A stretch of DNA of 32,832 nucleotides, taken from the NCBI GenBank assembly GCA_937927195.1, contig CALBCY010000016.1, forward strand, positions 1 to 32,832. The letters are read 5' to 3'. Numbering within the stretch: the stretch's first letter is position 1; the number at the start of each line of letters is the position of its first letter. The notes below the pieces were generated by a model that was not told where the DNA came from, ran no database searches, and was given only the letters and a program-made list of their open reading frames with translations. Below, piece by piece: positions 17,523 through 25,420 of the stretch. The stretch comes from an uncultured Chitinophagales bacterium. Its GTDB lineage: Bacteria; Bacteroidota; Bacteroidia; Chitinophagales; UBA2359. Position numbers and translations under genes: made by a program.

Positions 17523-18596
17523 TTAAACGAATTCTCTCTTATTGTATTGTTCATCGTAGTACTTCTGGTAATCTCCTGAAGTAACACTGTCCAACCATTC
17601 TTCGTTTTCCAGGTACCAATCAATGGTTAATGAAAGTCCCTCTTCGAATTGAATAGACGGAACCCAACCTAGGTCTTTTTCAATTTTTGTAGCGTCGATT
17701 GCATAACGCATGTCATGTCCAGCTCTGTCTTTTACATAAGTAATCAAACCTGCACTTGAACCTGCTTCTCTTCCTAGTTTTTGATCCATTAACTCACATA
17801 ATTTGTGAATCAAATCAATGTTTTTCCATTCATTGTGGCCACCTATGTTGTAAGTTTCACCCAGTACCCCATTGTGGTAAATATTGTCTATCGCAACAGC
17901 ATGATCTTTCACCCACAACCAATCTCTGATATTCAAACCTTCTCCATAAACTGGAAGTGCCTTGTTGTTTTTTATGTTGTGAATGAACAAAGGCAATAAT
18001 TTCTCTGGAAATTGATTTGGACCATAATTATTGGAACAATTCGAAATCTTTACTGGCAAGCCGTAAGTATGAAAATAAGCTCTTACCAAGTGATCTGAAC
18101 TTGCTTTAGAAGCCGAGTAAGGAGAACGAGGATCGTAAGAAGTATCTTCCAGGAAGAAACCTTCATCACCTAAAGACCCATATACTTCATCCGTAGAAAC
18201 ATGGTAAAATGTTTTACCTTCAAAGTTGTCTTTCCAAGCATGCTTTGCAGCATTAAGCAGGTTTACAGTTCCCACAATATTGGTCACGATAAATTCTGTT
18301 GGATGCGCGATTGAACGATCAACATGAGATTCTGCAGCCAAGTGAATAACGCCATCAAAATCGTATTTAGAAAATACTTTATCCAGGTGTTCAGTTTCTA
18401 CAATATCGCCTTTTTCAAAAACGTAGTTTGGAGCGTTTTCAATATCTGTAATATTGAATAAATTTCCAGCATAAGTGAGCTTATCGAAATTGACAATTTT
18501 ATAATTTGGATATTTATTGACTAAAAGTCTTACAAGATGAGATCCGATAAAACCGGCTCCTCCGGTTACTAGAATGGTTTTTGTTTGATTTTCCAT
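17523..18596 (-). CDS. rfbB: dTDP-glucose 4,6-dehydratase
   Basis: A 357-residue extended short-chain dehydrogenase that converts dTDP-glucose to dTDP-4-keto-6-deoxyglucose, the second step of dTDP-L-rhamnose synthesis. The NAD site is TGGAGFIGSH (Gly12, Gly15, Gly18); the catalytic TDE triad is Thr135-Asp136-Glu137 in HVSTDEVYG; Tyr160 and Lys164 form YSASK. The conserved NNYGP(N)QFPEKLLP segment and the RDWLWVKDHA motif are present. The enzyme works upstream of the RfbC and RfbD proteins encoded nearby; the first enzyme, RfbA, is not in the window. A terminator follows at 17396-17430. Confidence 0.96.
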   Translation of the reverse strand: MENQTKTILVTGGAGFIGSHLVRLLVNKYPNYKIVNFDKLTYAGNLFNITDIENAPNYVFEKGDIVETEHLDKVFSKYDFDGVIHLAAESHVDRSIAHPTEFIVTNIVGTVNLLNAAKHAWKDNFEGKTFYHVSTDEVYGSLGDEGFFLEDTSYDPRSPYSASKASSDHLVRAYFHTYGLPVKISNCSNNYGPNQFPEKLLPLFIHNIKNNKALPVYGEGLNIRDWLWVKDHAVAIDNIYHNGVLGETYNIGGHNEWKNIDLIHKLCELMDQKLGREAGSSAGLITYVKDRAGHDMRYAIDATKIEKDLGWVPSIQFEEGLSLTIDWYLENEEWLDSVTSGDYQKYYDEQYNKREFV

Positions 18597-18722
18597 GATT
18601 TATTTTAATGAATTATCGTGTTTAGATTTTAGATGCGGCTAAAGTGCCGGAAGGAATTAAGAAATTTGGGCTACAGAATAAATGTAAGCAAAGAAATCCT
18701 CATTCAATTGTTAGACAGAGAG

Positions 18723-19907
18723 CTAAATGTGTGTCACACTCTTCATAAATACTTTACTATAAGCCTGTTTAATGTCTTCTATCAATAGTTTGGGATCTTC
18801 TAGTCCGATATTAAAACGGATTAAGTTCCAAGGCATTTCATTGTTTTTATAATTTGCAGAGCTATCCAGTGCGCAGACTGGGAAGACCAATGATTCGTGT
18901 CCGCCCCAACTGCAAGCCAAAAGGAAATAATTGAGTGCATTGCAAAAATCGTCAATTTCTCCTCTGTTGTCCGCCTTAATTGCTATTGAAAACAGGCCAG
19001 TTGGTTTTGCAAGTTGCTTCTTAGCCAGCTCATATTGAGCAAAATCTGGATCAAAAGGGAAATACAACTTTTCCGTCAATTCATGGCTTTTGAGAAAATC
19101 TGTTACTTCAAATACACTTTTAGAAATGTGATTCATCCTCAATTCCAAGGTTCTCAAACCTCTCATTAACAACCAAGCATCATTAGGTGAAATGATTCCG
19201 CCAAGTGTCATGTACTCTGAAGCAAAAATTTCCTTGATCTTTTCATTTGAACCTGCAAGCACCCCACAAACCACATCGCTGTGACCTGCCAAATATTTCG
19301 TGGCTGAGTGAAATACCAAATCGCAACCCATTTCAATTGGTTTTTGATTCAATGGTGATGCGTAACTATTGTCTATTATTGTGCATATTCCATTTGCTTT
19401 GGCAATTTTACAAACCTCTTCTATGTCTTGCATTTCAAAAGTCATAGAATTTGGACTTTCCATAAAAAACAGCTTGGTATTTGGTTTGATTGCGTTCTTA
19501 TAATTAGCTGAATTTGTTCCGTCAATATAAGTTGTTTCAATATTGAATCGATCCAAGAATAGGCTGAAAAGTTTTTTTGTCCAAGAATAAGGTTTGCTAA
19601 CAGACACAATGTGATCACCCGCTTTGAGTTGAGAGATGATCGCCGCAGAACCAGCCGCTACCCCACTTCCAAATATTAAGGAATCCTCCGCTGACTCGAG
19701 TGCCGCTATTTTTTTTCTTAAAATGGCAACCGTTGGATTGCAACCTCTGGTGTAAAATGGTGTATTGAGTTCATCGGCAATAGAAGCCCGCATGGTTTCA
19801 ACATCCTTGAAAGTAAAGTTGCTTGTTTGGAAAATGGGAGGAGAAACAGCTTGCATATAACTTTCTCGATTTTCCCCCAAATGATTGAGAATGTAGGATA
19901 GGTCCAT
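18723..19907 (-). CDS. Cys/Met-metabolism PLP enzyme, cystathionine gamma-synthase-like
   Basis: A 394-residue fold-type I PLP enzyme. The Schiff-base lysine is Lys204 in HSATKYLAGHSDVVCG; the phosphate-binding FYTRGCNPTV at 51-60 corresponds to the family's Y-x-R-x-x-NPT; the PLP-ring contact is in IFGSGVAAG at 78-86; Asp179 in IIDNSYASP would hold the pyridine nitrogen. These enzymes make or break cystathionine, homocysteine or methionine. Which reaction it performs cannot be settled from the sequence: cystathionine gamma-synthase, gamma-lyase and methionine gamma-lyase share these motifs. The gene has 126 bases or more on either side and does not look co-transcribed with rfbB. Confidence 0.85.
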   Translation of the reverse strand: MDLSYILNHLGENRESYMQAVSPPIFQTSNFTFKDVETMRASIADELNTPFYTRGCNPTVAILRKKIAALESAEDSLIFGSGVAAGSAAIISQLKAGDHIVSVSKPYSWTKKLFSLFLDRFNIETTYIDGTNSANYKNAIKPNTKLFFMESPNSMTFEMQDIEEVCKIAKANGICTIIDNSYASPLNQKPIEMGCDLVFHSATKYLAGHSDVVCGVLAGSNEKIKEIFASEYMTLGGIISPNDAWLLMRGLRTLELRMNHISKSVFEVTDFLKSHELTEKLYFPFDPDFAQYELAKKQLAKPTGLFSIAIKADNRGEIDDFCNALNYFLLACSWGGHESLVFPVCALDSSANYKNNEMPWNLIRFNIGLEDPKLLIEDIKQAYSKVFMKSVTHI

Positions 19908-19949
19908 GGCAGATTATAAAATATAAGTTTAAGACTAAATTTGAGTTTA

Positions 19950-20036
19950 GTGGCCATTTGCTGTTGGCTGTTGGCTGTTGGCCATTTGCTGTTGGCCTTT
20001 GGCCATTAGCTTTTTATGCTTTTGGCTAATAGCTTT
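19950..20036. repeat. Long heptamer repeat array
   Basis: This is the clearest array in the window. From 19965 the units read TTGGCTG, TTGGCTG, TTGGCCA, TTTGCTG, TTGGCCT, TTGGCCA, TTAGCTT in exact 7-base register, with related units on both sides. It ends four bases before the stop codon of the Mrp gene at 20041. No protein frame explains it. Confidence 0.8.
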
Positions 20037-20040
20037 CCTC

Positions 20041-21126
20041 CTATACAGACGCTTTAGTGGCATTGTTTATTGCAATGTACCTTGCTGTTATTTGAGCCAA
20101 TTGCTTAAAATGCTCTGATTGGTTCAATTCTTTGTTTAAGAAAGCTGGAACCCCACGATCTCCGTCTTCACGAATGCTTTGGATCAAAGGAATTTTTCCC
20201 AACAAGGGCAATTCGAATTCATCGGCTAATTTTTGTCCACCGTCCTTGCCAAAAAGATAGTATTTGTTATCTGGAAGTTCAGCAGGCGTAAACCAAGACA
20301 TATTCTCTACTAAACCGAGAACTGGAATTTTGATTTGAGGCATGTTGAACATTGCCAGTGCTTTTTCAACATCAGCCAGTGCTACTTTTTGTGGAGTTGT
20401 CACAACAATGGCTGCAGTAACAGGAATGGAGGTAACCAAAGTCAAATGAATGTCTCCTGTTCCTGGTGGAAGGTCGAATAAAAGGTAGTCGAGTTCTCCC
20501 CAATCACAATCGGTTACGAATTGTTTTAAAGCAGAAGAAACCATGGGGCCTCTCCAAACCACGGCTTGCGATTTGTCAACCATAAAACCGATCGATAACA
20601 ATTTGATTCCGAATTTTTCAATCGGCTTCATAATGTGTTTTCCGTCTCTTTCAACAACCTCTGGTTTTGCACCTTCCAATCCGAACATGGTTGGAATTGA
20701 TGGACCATAAATATCTGCATCGATTAAGCCGACTTTTGCACCAGATTCTGCTAAGGCCATAGCCAAATTAACAGCAATAGTTGATTTGCCCACTCCTCCT
20801 TTTCCAGAGGCAACAGCTATAATATTTCTAACACCTGGTAACAAATCTTCCTTTGCAGTTCTGGAGCTCGTAACGCTGGATGTAAATTCTATATTTATTT
20901 CTGCAGTTGCTGAAACCATTTCATTAATGGCTCTTTTGCAATCGCCCTCTATTTTTCCTTTCAAAGGACAAACTGGGGTGGTTAATTCAATGGTAACATC
21001 GACCTGATTGCCGTTGACAATGATTTCTTTAACCATTCCAAGGCTGACCAAATCTTGTTTAAGATCTGGATCGTCGACAAATTTCAAGGCGTTTAAAACG
21101 TTCTCTTTTGTAAATTGTTGGCTCAA
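20041..21126 (-). CDS. Mrp/ApbC-type iron-sulfur cluster carrier ATPase
   Basis: A 361-residue cytosolic P-loop protein. Residues 1-80 form a MIP18/DUF59 domain (TTPVCPLKGKIE), and residues 100-350 the ParA/MinD-like ATPase, with the deviant Walker A GKGGVGKS at 108-115, the DADIYGPSIPTMFG switch and the LPPGTGD motif. Proteins of this kind carry or help insert Fe-S clusters into target enzymes. The CxxC pair that many Mrp proteins have after the VENMS segment is absent: here the text reads VENMSWFTPAELPDNKYYLFG. As I recall this is usual for Bacteroidota homologs. It is not co-oriented closely with another gene: a 273-bp region with repeats precedes it. Confidence 0.92.
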   Translation of the reverse strand: MSQQFTKENVLNALKFVDDPDLKQDLVSLGMVKEIIVNGNQVDVTIELTTPVCPLKGKIEGDCKRAINEMVSATAEINIEFTSSVTSSRTAKEDLLPGVRNIIAVASGKGGVGKSTIAVNLAMALAESGAKVGLIDADIYGPSIPTMFGLEGAKPEVVERDGKHIMKPIEKFGIKLLSIGFMVDKSQAVVWRGPMVSSALKQFVTDCDWGELDYLLFDLPPGTGDIHLTLVTSIPVTAAIVVTTPQKVALADVEKALAMFNMPQIKIPVLGLVENMSWFTPAELPDNKYYLFGKDGGQKLADEFELPLLGKIPLIQSIREDGDRGVPAFLNKELNQSEHFKQLAQITARYIAINNATKASV

Positions 21127-21132
21127 TATTCT

Positions 21133-21168
21133 TCGGTTTTTCGGTTTTTGTTATTCGGTTTTTGTTAT
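21133..21168. repeat. Short tandem repeat (14-mer twice)
   Basis: TCGGTTTTTGTTAT occurs at 21141-21154 and again at 21155-21168, preceded by a partial copy TCGGTTTT at 21133-21140. It lies right before the Mrp start codon, in its leader or promoter region. Confidence 0.6.
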
Positions 21169-21182
21169 GCGGTAACGATTGG

Positions 21183-21210
21183 AGGCAAAAGGCAAATAGC
21201 TAAAAGCTTC
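21183..21210. repeat. Short, weak heptamer repeat array
   Basis: On the minus strand the units TTTAGCT, ATTTGCC and TTTTGCC can be read. It is a diverged member of the family seen at 19950-20036, placed between the Mrp gene and the structured element next to it. Confidence 0.4.
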
Positions 21211-21212
21211 TT

Positions 21213-21387
21213 AAATTGGGTGAGAAAATTGCGTGAGGGATAGCAGCGGAAATGAGCGGTTTTAAGGACCTTGGTGAAGCAGCAACGAGGAGGCGACTGA
21301 AAGAAGCCACCACAGTGCTAGCGGAACCAGGCTCTTAAATCTGCTCATTGCAGCGAATGACCCGACCTAAAAGGGCACGCCCAAATT
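21213..21387. ncRNA. Candidate structured RNA or dispersed repeat element
   Basis: About 175 bases without a protein frame but with nested complementarity. The ends pair: GGG at 21218-21220 with CCC at 21380-21382, and GCGTG at 21231-21235 with CACGC near 21376-21380 as alternative closing stems. Inside, AATGAGC-G-GTTTTAAG at 21251-21266 pairs with CTTAAAT-C-TGCTCATT at 21333-21349, allowing few mismatches, and CCTTGGT pairs with ACCAGG further in. The motifs GAGGGATAGCAGCGG and CCCGACC...GGGCACGCCC recall an intergenic element I have seen in many Bacteroidota genomes, but I cannot name it with certainty. GC content is higher than in the flanks. It sits between two minus-strand genes; which strand is active is unknown. 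Confidence 0.5.
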
Positions 21388-21399
21388 CAAAAACAGCTT

Positions 21400-22149
21400 T
21401 TACTCAATATGAATTCTGTTGATCAAGTTTTCGATTAAATATTCCTCCAAATCAGAATGCAATTCATCTTCGTTTTCTTGGAGTTTGTAGAAGAACCACA
21501 TAAGGATGATGCTTAAAATCAATGCAACCAAAGTTGTATCGAAAGCAACATACATGTTAGAGGTTATTTGCCCAAGAACTTCAGGATCACTGGCTCTATC
21601 GGCCAAGCCCAAAGCCTGCGCGATCCCCAAAATGGTTCCGATGAATCCTACAGAAGGCAATGCCCAAGCAAGATAACGAACGATGGATTGACGACCTTCT
21701 GCTTTGTTTTGATTGATTCCACTTTGACGTGAAACGATTTCCAAAACATCCGAGATGGAATTATTGGCTCTGAATTTTGTGCAGGCCTTTCTGATCATAT
21801 CTGATAAAAGAAATTTATTTTCTTTTCCCAAATCAATCATCTTCAATTTAATTTCATTGACTTCGTCAGGTGAGATCACCCAATGTTCTTTCTCTGGAAG
21901 CAAACTCATTCCAAGGGATTGTCTCTCGTAGCCAATTTTAGAACTTCGCTCATTAATTTCAAGAATTCCCCAGAAAAAGAAAACGAAAGTGATAAATTGG
22001 ATGATTCCTTGAGGCATCAATCCTCCAAAAATTTGGCAAACTCTTTTTATCAATGGTTGATCAATAAAACTATAACCAACTACAAATAGCGCCACAAAAA
22101 CTGCTGCTAGAATAATTGAAAGGATTAAATTTTTACTTCTTTTTCCCAT
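21400..22149 (-). CDS. MotA/TolQ/ExbB-type proton-channel family protein
   Basis: A 249-residue inner-membrane protein. Hydrophobic helices lie at about 8-28, 46-66, 158-178 and 200-222. The last two carry the family signature: LAWALPSVGFIGTILGIAQA at 160-179 and VAFDTTLVALILSIILMWFF at 201-220, the latter with the Thr205/Thr206 pair found in the proton path of ExbB/TolQ/MotA. A cytoplasmic helical domain separates helices 2 and 3, and a charged helix (ENEDELHSDLEEYLIENL) follows helix 4. Family members form proton-driven rotary or force-transmitting complexes with a peptidoglycan-binding partner. No ExbD, TolR, MotB or OmpA-like gene is present in the window. The gene follows the FHA gene by 39 bases and the kinase gene, so it is likely one operon. 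Confidence 0.82.
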   Translation of the reverse strand: MGKRSKNLILSIILAAVFVALFVVGYSFIDQPLIKRVCQIFGGLMPQGIIQFITFVFFFWGILEINERSSKIGYERQSLGMSLLPEKEHWVISPDEVNEIKLKMIDLGKENKFLLSDMIRKACTKFRANNSISDVLEIVSRQSGINQNKAEGRQSIVRYLAWALPSVGFIGTILGIAQALGLADRASDPEVLGQITSNMYVAFDTTLVALILSIILMWFFYKLQENEDELHSDLEEYLIENLINRIHIE

Positions 22150-22188
22150 AGTTTTTAGGTCTGAGTTATTTTTGTTGAAAGGGATGAA

Positions 22189-23298
22189 TTATTTTGGAGT
22201 GTAATTAATTGCAACCGTTTTGGTATAGTCGGTATTGATGACACTTTCAGCCGCATCTCTAAAACTAGAAGATTTGTAGGCATTTTTAAATGCCAGTTTG
22301 GTTTCTCCTACTTGAACGGTATCACCATCTCTTAAAAACACCTCCACTTCGGCAGTTAATCGTTCTTCCTCCCCATTGATGAAAGTTCCATTGGTACTAG
22401 ATTTTCGGCCATTCGTACCACTTCCATCATGAAGAATGTATTGGAATCTATGCAAAAAGTCTTTTTTAATTTGAATGAAGCAGTGCTCGCGACTAACAAA
22501 ACGGTCTTCTTCAATTCTCACATCAACATGGTGTGGACCATCTGGTCTTCCGATGAAATTTCGGCCCTGAAAGAGTTCGTAAGCGACTGGAGATTTATTT
22601 TCAGTATGTACAACCAACCAACCTGCTACAATTTTTCCATCTTTTTCAGGATTTTTGTTGGCTTTGAAAACTATCTCTTCTGTTTTGTCTCGCGGAGGAA
22701 TGTAGGAAACTGGCGCAAGCTTTGGTTCCTCTTTTATCTCCTTGACTAAATCATTTATTGAACTTTTAACTTCTTCCTTTACTGTTTCAACAGCTTGCAC
22801 CTTGTTTTTGAGCACATCATTGTGGGTCGTCTTTTCGACTGGCTTGATAATTTCATTGATGGTTTTCGGTGCCTCTGGAGCTAGTTTTTCAGCAATAGTA
22901 AGGTCTTTTTTCTCAAAGAACTTTTTCTTTGCATCTGCCTCAAGTTTTGCTTCTTCAGATTGGAATTTTGGTTCAACTTTTGGTTCAACTTTTGGTTTCT
23001 GAAGTGCTTCCTTCTTTAGAATCTCTTTTTTGATCTTATTTTCTTGTTCCTGCTGTTTTAGTTTCTCTTTAGATTCGACAGCACGATCTCTCGCAAGTTG
23101 TTCCCTGCGTTCCTTTAATTGATCAATAATCGATTGGTTGGATTCGTTTTGTTTGAAGTCCTTAATGATTTTTTCTTCGGGTTGTTTTTCCTCTGACTCG
23201 ACGTATTTATGGAGCGGGTAATTACAATATATGCAGCGGTATTTGGGCGCAATTACCGCTGTAGCTCTTTTGCAATTAAAACATTCAACTTTTGCCAT
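22189..23298 (-). CDS. Zinc-ribbon and FHA-domain protein
   Basis: A 369-residue cytoplasmic protein with three parts. Residues 1-30 form a zinc ribbon with Cys6/Cys9 and Cys22/Cys25. Residues 35-205 are highly charged, Lys/Glu-rich, probably helical or disordered, with a tandem KVEPKVEPK. Residues 243-337 are an FHA phosphothreonine-binding domain: GRNFIGR (Arg251), the core SREH at 269-272, STNGTFING with Asn303, and LRDGDTVQVGETKLAF. The tail TDYTKTVAINYTPK carries threonines with Ile or Val at +3. I chose the ATG at 23298 because it begins directly at the zinc ribbon; an ATG at 23337 would add 13 residues of no known type. It lies 51 bases after the kinase gene and 39 before the channel gene. 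It is likely a phospho-dependent adaptor for that kinase. Confidence 0.85.
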   Translation of the reverse strand: MAKVECFNCKRATAVIAPKYRCIYCNYPLHKYVESEEKQPEEKIIKDFKQNESNQSIIDQLKERREQLARDRAVESKEKLKQQEQENKIKKEILKKEALQKPKVEPKVEPKFQSEEAKLEADAKKKFFEKKDLTIAEKLAPEAPKTINEIIKPVEKTTHNDVLKNKVQAVETVKEEVKSSINDLVKEIKEEPKLAPVSYIPPRDKTEEIVFKANKNPEKDGKIVAGWLVVHTENKSPVAYELFQGRNFIGRPDGPHHVDVRIEEDRFVSREHCFIQIKKDFLHRFQYILHDGSGTNGRKSSTNGTFINGEEERLTAEVEVFLRDGDTVQVGETKLAFKNAYKSSSFRDAAESVINTDYTKTVAINYTPK

Positions 23299-23349
23299 AT
23301 AGCTTTTGATAGATAAATTTTGTTCAAAGGTAAGCAATTGCGATCTAAA

Positions 23350-24750
23350 TTAGGTCTTATTTTTACCAAGAACATACTTTAATACTAGGTCCATGACCAA
23401 AGATCTATTTTGCTTTTTAGCTTCATCCATTAAACGTTTGCCCTCATTAAAATTATGAGCGCCTCCACATTTTCCATTATAGAGCATAAATCCGAGGTAA
23501 AATTTGGCTTCTGCATCAAATTCTCGTGCATTTAAATTTTTTGCAAGAAAAGGGTAACTGCGAATGTAATTTTTCTGTTTAAAAAAGTCTTTTCCGAGTT
23601 TAATGGACCTTTCTGCATCTGGATCTGGAGCAATGTCATATTCCAAAAAGACCTTTTGGGTTGGGATGTCAATTTGAACCGTTTGATCCTTCTTTTCGAC
23701 CTCGTCTTTTTGAATCCTTTCAATTGCCTTGTTCATTTTTACTTCCCGTTCTTCACGCGAAGGCTTTTTTGTCATTGGCAGCACTTCAGTTTGTTTCCCA
23801 TCTTTTAGATCTGGATCACGCCTCATCACTTGATCCAAAGTTGGTCTGGTTAAAACTTGCGTAGCATTTAAGTCAATGTTCTCGACGATGGTTTCGACTG
23901 GTTTATTGTTTGTGAGAATGGCTAACAGTTCGTCTGCTTTTTGTACTCGCTTCGAGGCATCTTTCACCAAACAAGCCCTGACAATGCTTCTGTACGGCTC
24001 TGCCAATTGATCATATTGAATAACTATGTCCTTAAACAAGATATTGCTTAAAATTTCTTCATTGGTAAGCCCAGTAGATCGACTTCCAAAAGGAGTAGAT
24101 TGAGTAAATAACTCATAAATTATTATTCCAACTGACCAAAGATCTAAGTTCGTCTGTACCGCTCCATTCACTCCATATTTAGTAGGATTGAATTGCTCAG
24201 GGGCCATGTATTCGACACTGCCTAACAATTGAGTGGAGGCCGTTTTGTCTTCAAAGCCAATTTTTTTACTGATACCGAAATCTGCAATTTTTGCCATGAG
24301 TTCCCCGTCCTTCGATTGAGAAAGCAAAATATTTTTTGGCTTCATGTCCCTATGAACAATGCCACAATCATGTAAATATTTCAAGCCATTTAGAATATCA
24401 GAAATGACTTTTTTGATTAGCGCTTCAGATTTGTTTTTGAATAATCTGGTAATGTCCCCAGCATTGGCATATTCAAGAATTCCAACTTGTATTTTTTCTG
24501 TTTCACCAATTGCATTGGTTGATTCAAGGATGTCGGCGTCGTAATATCGTATCAAATTGGGATGCACGATGTCATCCATGCGATTGATTTCACCAATAAC
24601 GTCATATTTGTCGGACCAATTTCCATAGAAAAATTTCAAGGCAACTGTTCTTTTCCGAATGGTGTCTACTGCTCTGTAAACCTTAGAAAAGCCACCTTTA
24701 CCTAAAAGGTCTTTTTGCGGGTTAAATTGGTATCTTTTGGTAAAATCCAT
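23350..24750 (-). CDS. Soluble Ser/Thr protein kinase with Sel1-like tail
   Basis: A 466-residue eukaryotic-like kinase. The Gly loop is GKGGFSKVY at 17-25, the ATP lysine Lys39 (VALKF), the helix-C glutamate probably Glu54, the catalytic loop HRDMKPKN at 133-140 with Asp135, DFG at 157-159 and APE at 183-185. All residues needed for catalysis are present. The domain ends near 280. A linker, 285-370, is rich in Thr and charged residues and holds ATQVL, QTEVL and QTVQI. Residues 377-460 contain a TPR/Sel1-like pair (AEAKFYLGFMLYNG...GKRLMDEAKK). There is no transmembrane segment and no PASTA domain, so it is cytosolic. It is the first gene of the kinase-FHA-channel unit, with a 670-bp non-coding region upstream. 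Confidence 0.9.
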   Translation of the reverse strand: MDFTKRYQFNPQKDLLGKGGFSKVYRAVDTIRKRTVALKFFYGNWSDKYDVIGEINRMDDIVHPNLIRYYDADILESTNAIGETEKIQVGILEYANAGDITRLFKNKSEALIKKVISDILNGLKYLHDCGIVHRDMKPKNILLSQSKDGELMAKIADFGISKKIGFEDKTASTQLLGSVEYMAPEQFNPTKYGVNGAVQTNLDLWSVGIIIYELFTQSTPFGSRSTGLTNEEILSNILFKDIVIQYDQLAEPYRSIVRACLVKDASKRVQKADELLAILTNNKPVETIVENIDLNATQVLTRPTLDQVMRRDPDLKDGKQTEVLPMTKKPSREEREVKMNKAIERIQKDEVEKKDQTVQIDIPTQKVFLEYDIAPDPDAERSIKLGKDFFKQKNYIRSYPFLAKNLNAREFDAEAKFYLGFMLYNGKCGGAHNFNEGKRLMDEAKKQNRSLVMDLVLKYVLGKNKT

Positions 24751-25420
24751 ATAATTAGCTTGGAGGCTTCTAAAAAACTTATTTGGTAAAAGAAATACAG
24801 TGATAAAATTACTAATAAAGAACTCAAAATCCGTAAAAAGTAAATATTTGATTTTATAATTTCTAAAATAGTAAATGATTAAAAATCAAGGTCTCTCATT
24901 TGATCTTGCTTTTTTCAGATAAAATTCCATAAAAGAGCCAGCATATGCTTACCAAATGAAAATTCCTATTGAGTATCTTCTAGTGATTCTTCCTCCAATA
25001 TCTCATTTCTCGGATGTTTTACCCTTGTATAAAACAGTGATTTAACCATTACTAACGCTTTATTGGGTACTTTTTATTTCACAAAGGAAATATTTTCTTA
25101 AAATCCCGAAAAAACAGATGGTTTATTGCTTATTTTTATATCGCATTATAATTAAAAACAATTTGAGATTGAACCTTGAAGAATTTCAATAGTCGAACCC
25201 AATTTGAATGCAAAAATGGAATTTACATCCTTATATTTTCTAATATTTGGCTTGCTGCGATTGAAAAGAATTTAATGTTATGAGTAAGAATGTTTATAAG
25301 TATTTATCATAATATTGTAACCAATCGCAAAGTATTTGTCTGCAATATGCATTGGAATTCCTTTTCGAAGGGCAAAAGATAAACGAAATCACTATAAAGT
25401 CATTACATAAATTAAGTAAA
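24751..25420. other. Long AT-rich intergenic region between divergent genes
   Basis: It separates the divergent kinase operon and the secreted coiled-coil gene. I see no coding frame with family resemblance, no strong hairpin, and no exact TTG-N19-TAnnTTTG promoter. The promoters of both flanking units must lie here. The length is unusual for this otherwise compact window. Confidence 0.5.

Noticed and set aside
19950-20036. Repeat array as a CRISPR or attachment site
   Set aside because: The unit is only 7 bases with no spacers, and no cas, integrase or recombinase gene is near.
21400-24750. Zorya or T6SS assignment for the kinase-FHA-channel unit
   Set aside because: No ZorB, helicase or nuclease, and no Tss genes are in the window; only the channel family and the kinase-FHA pairing are shared.
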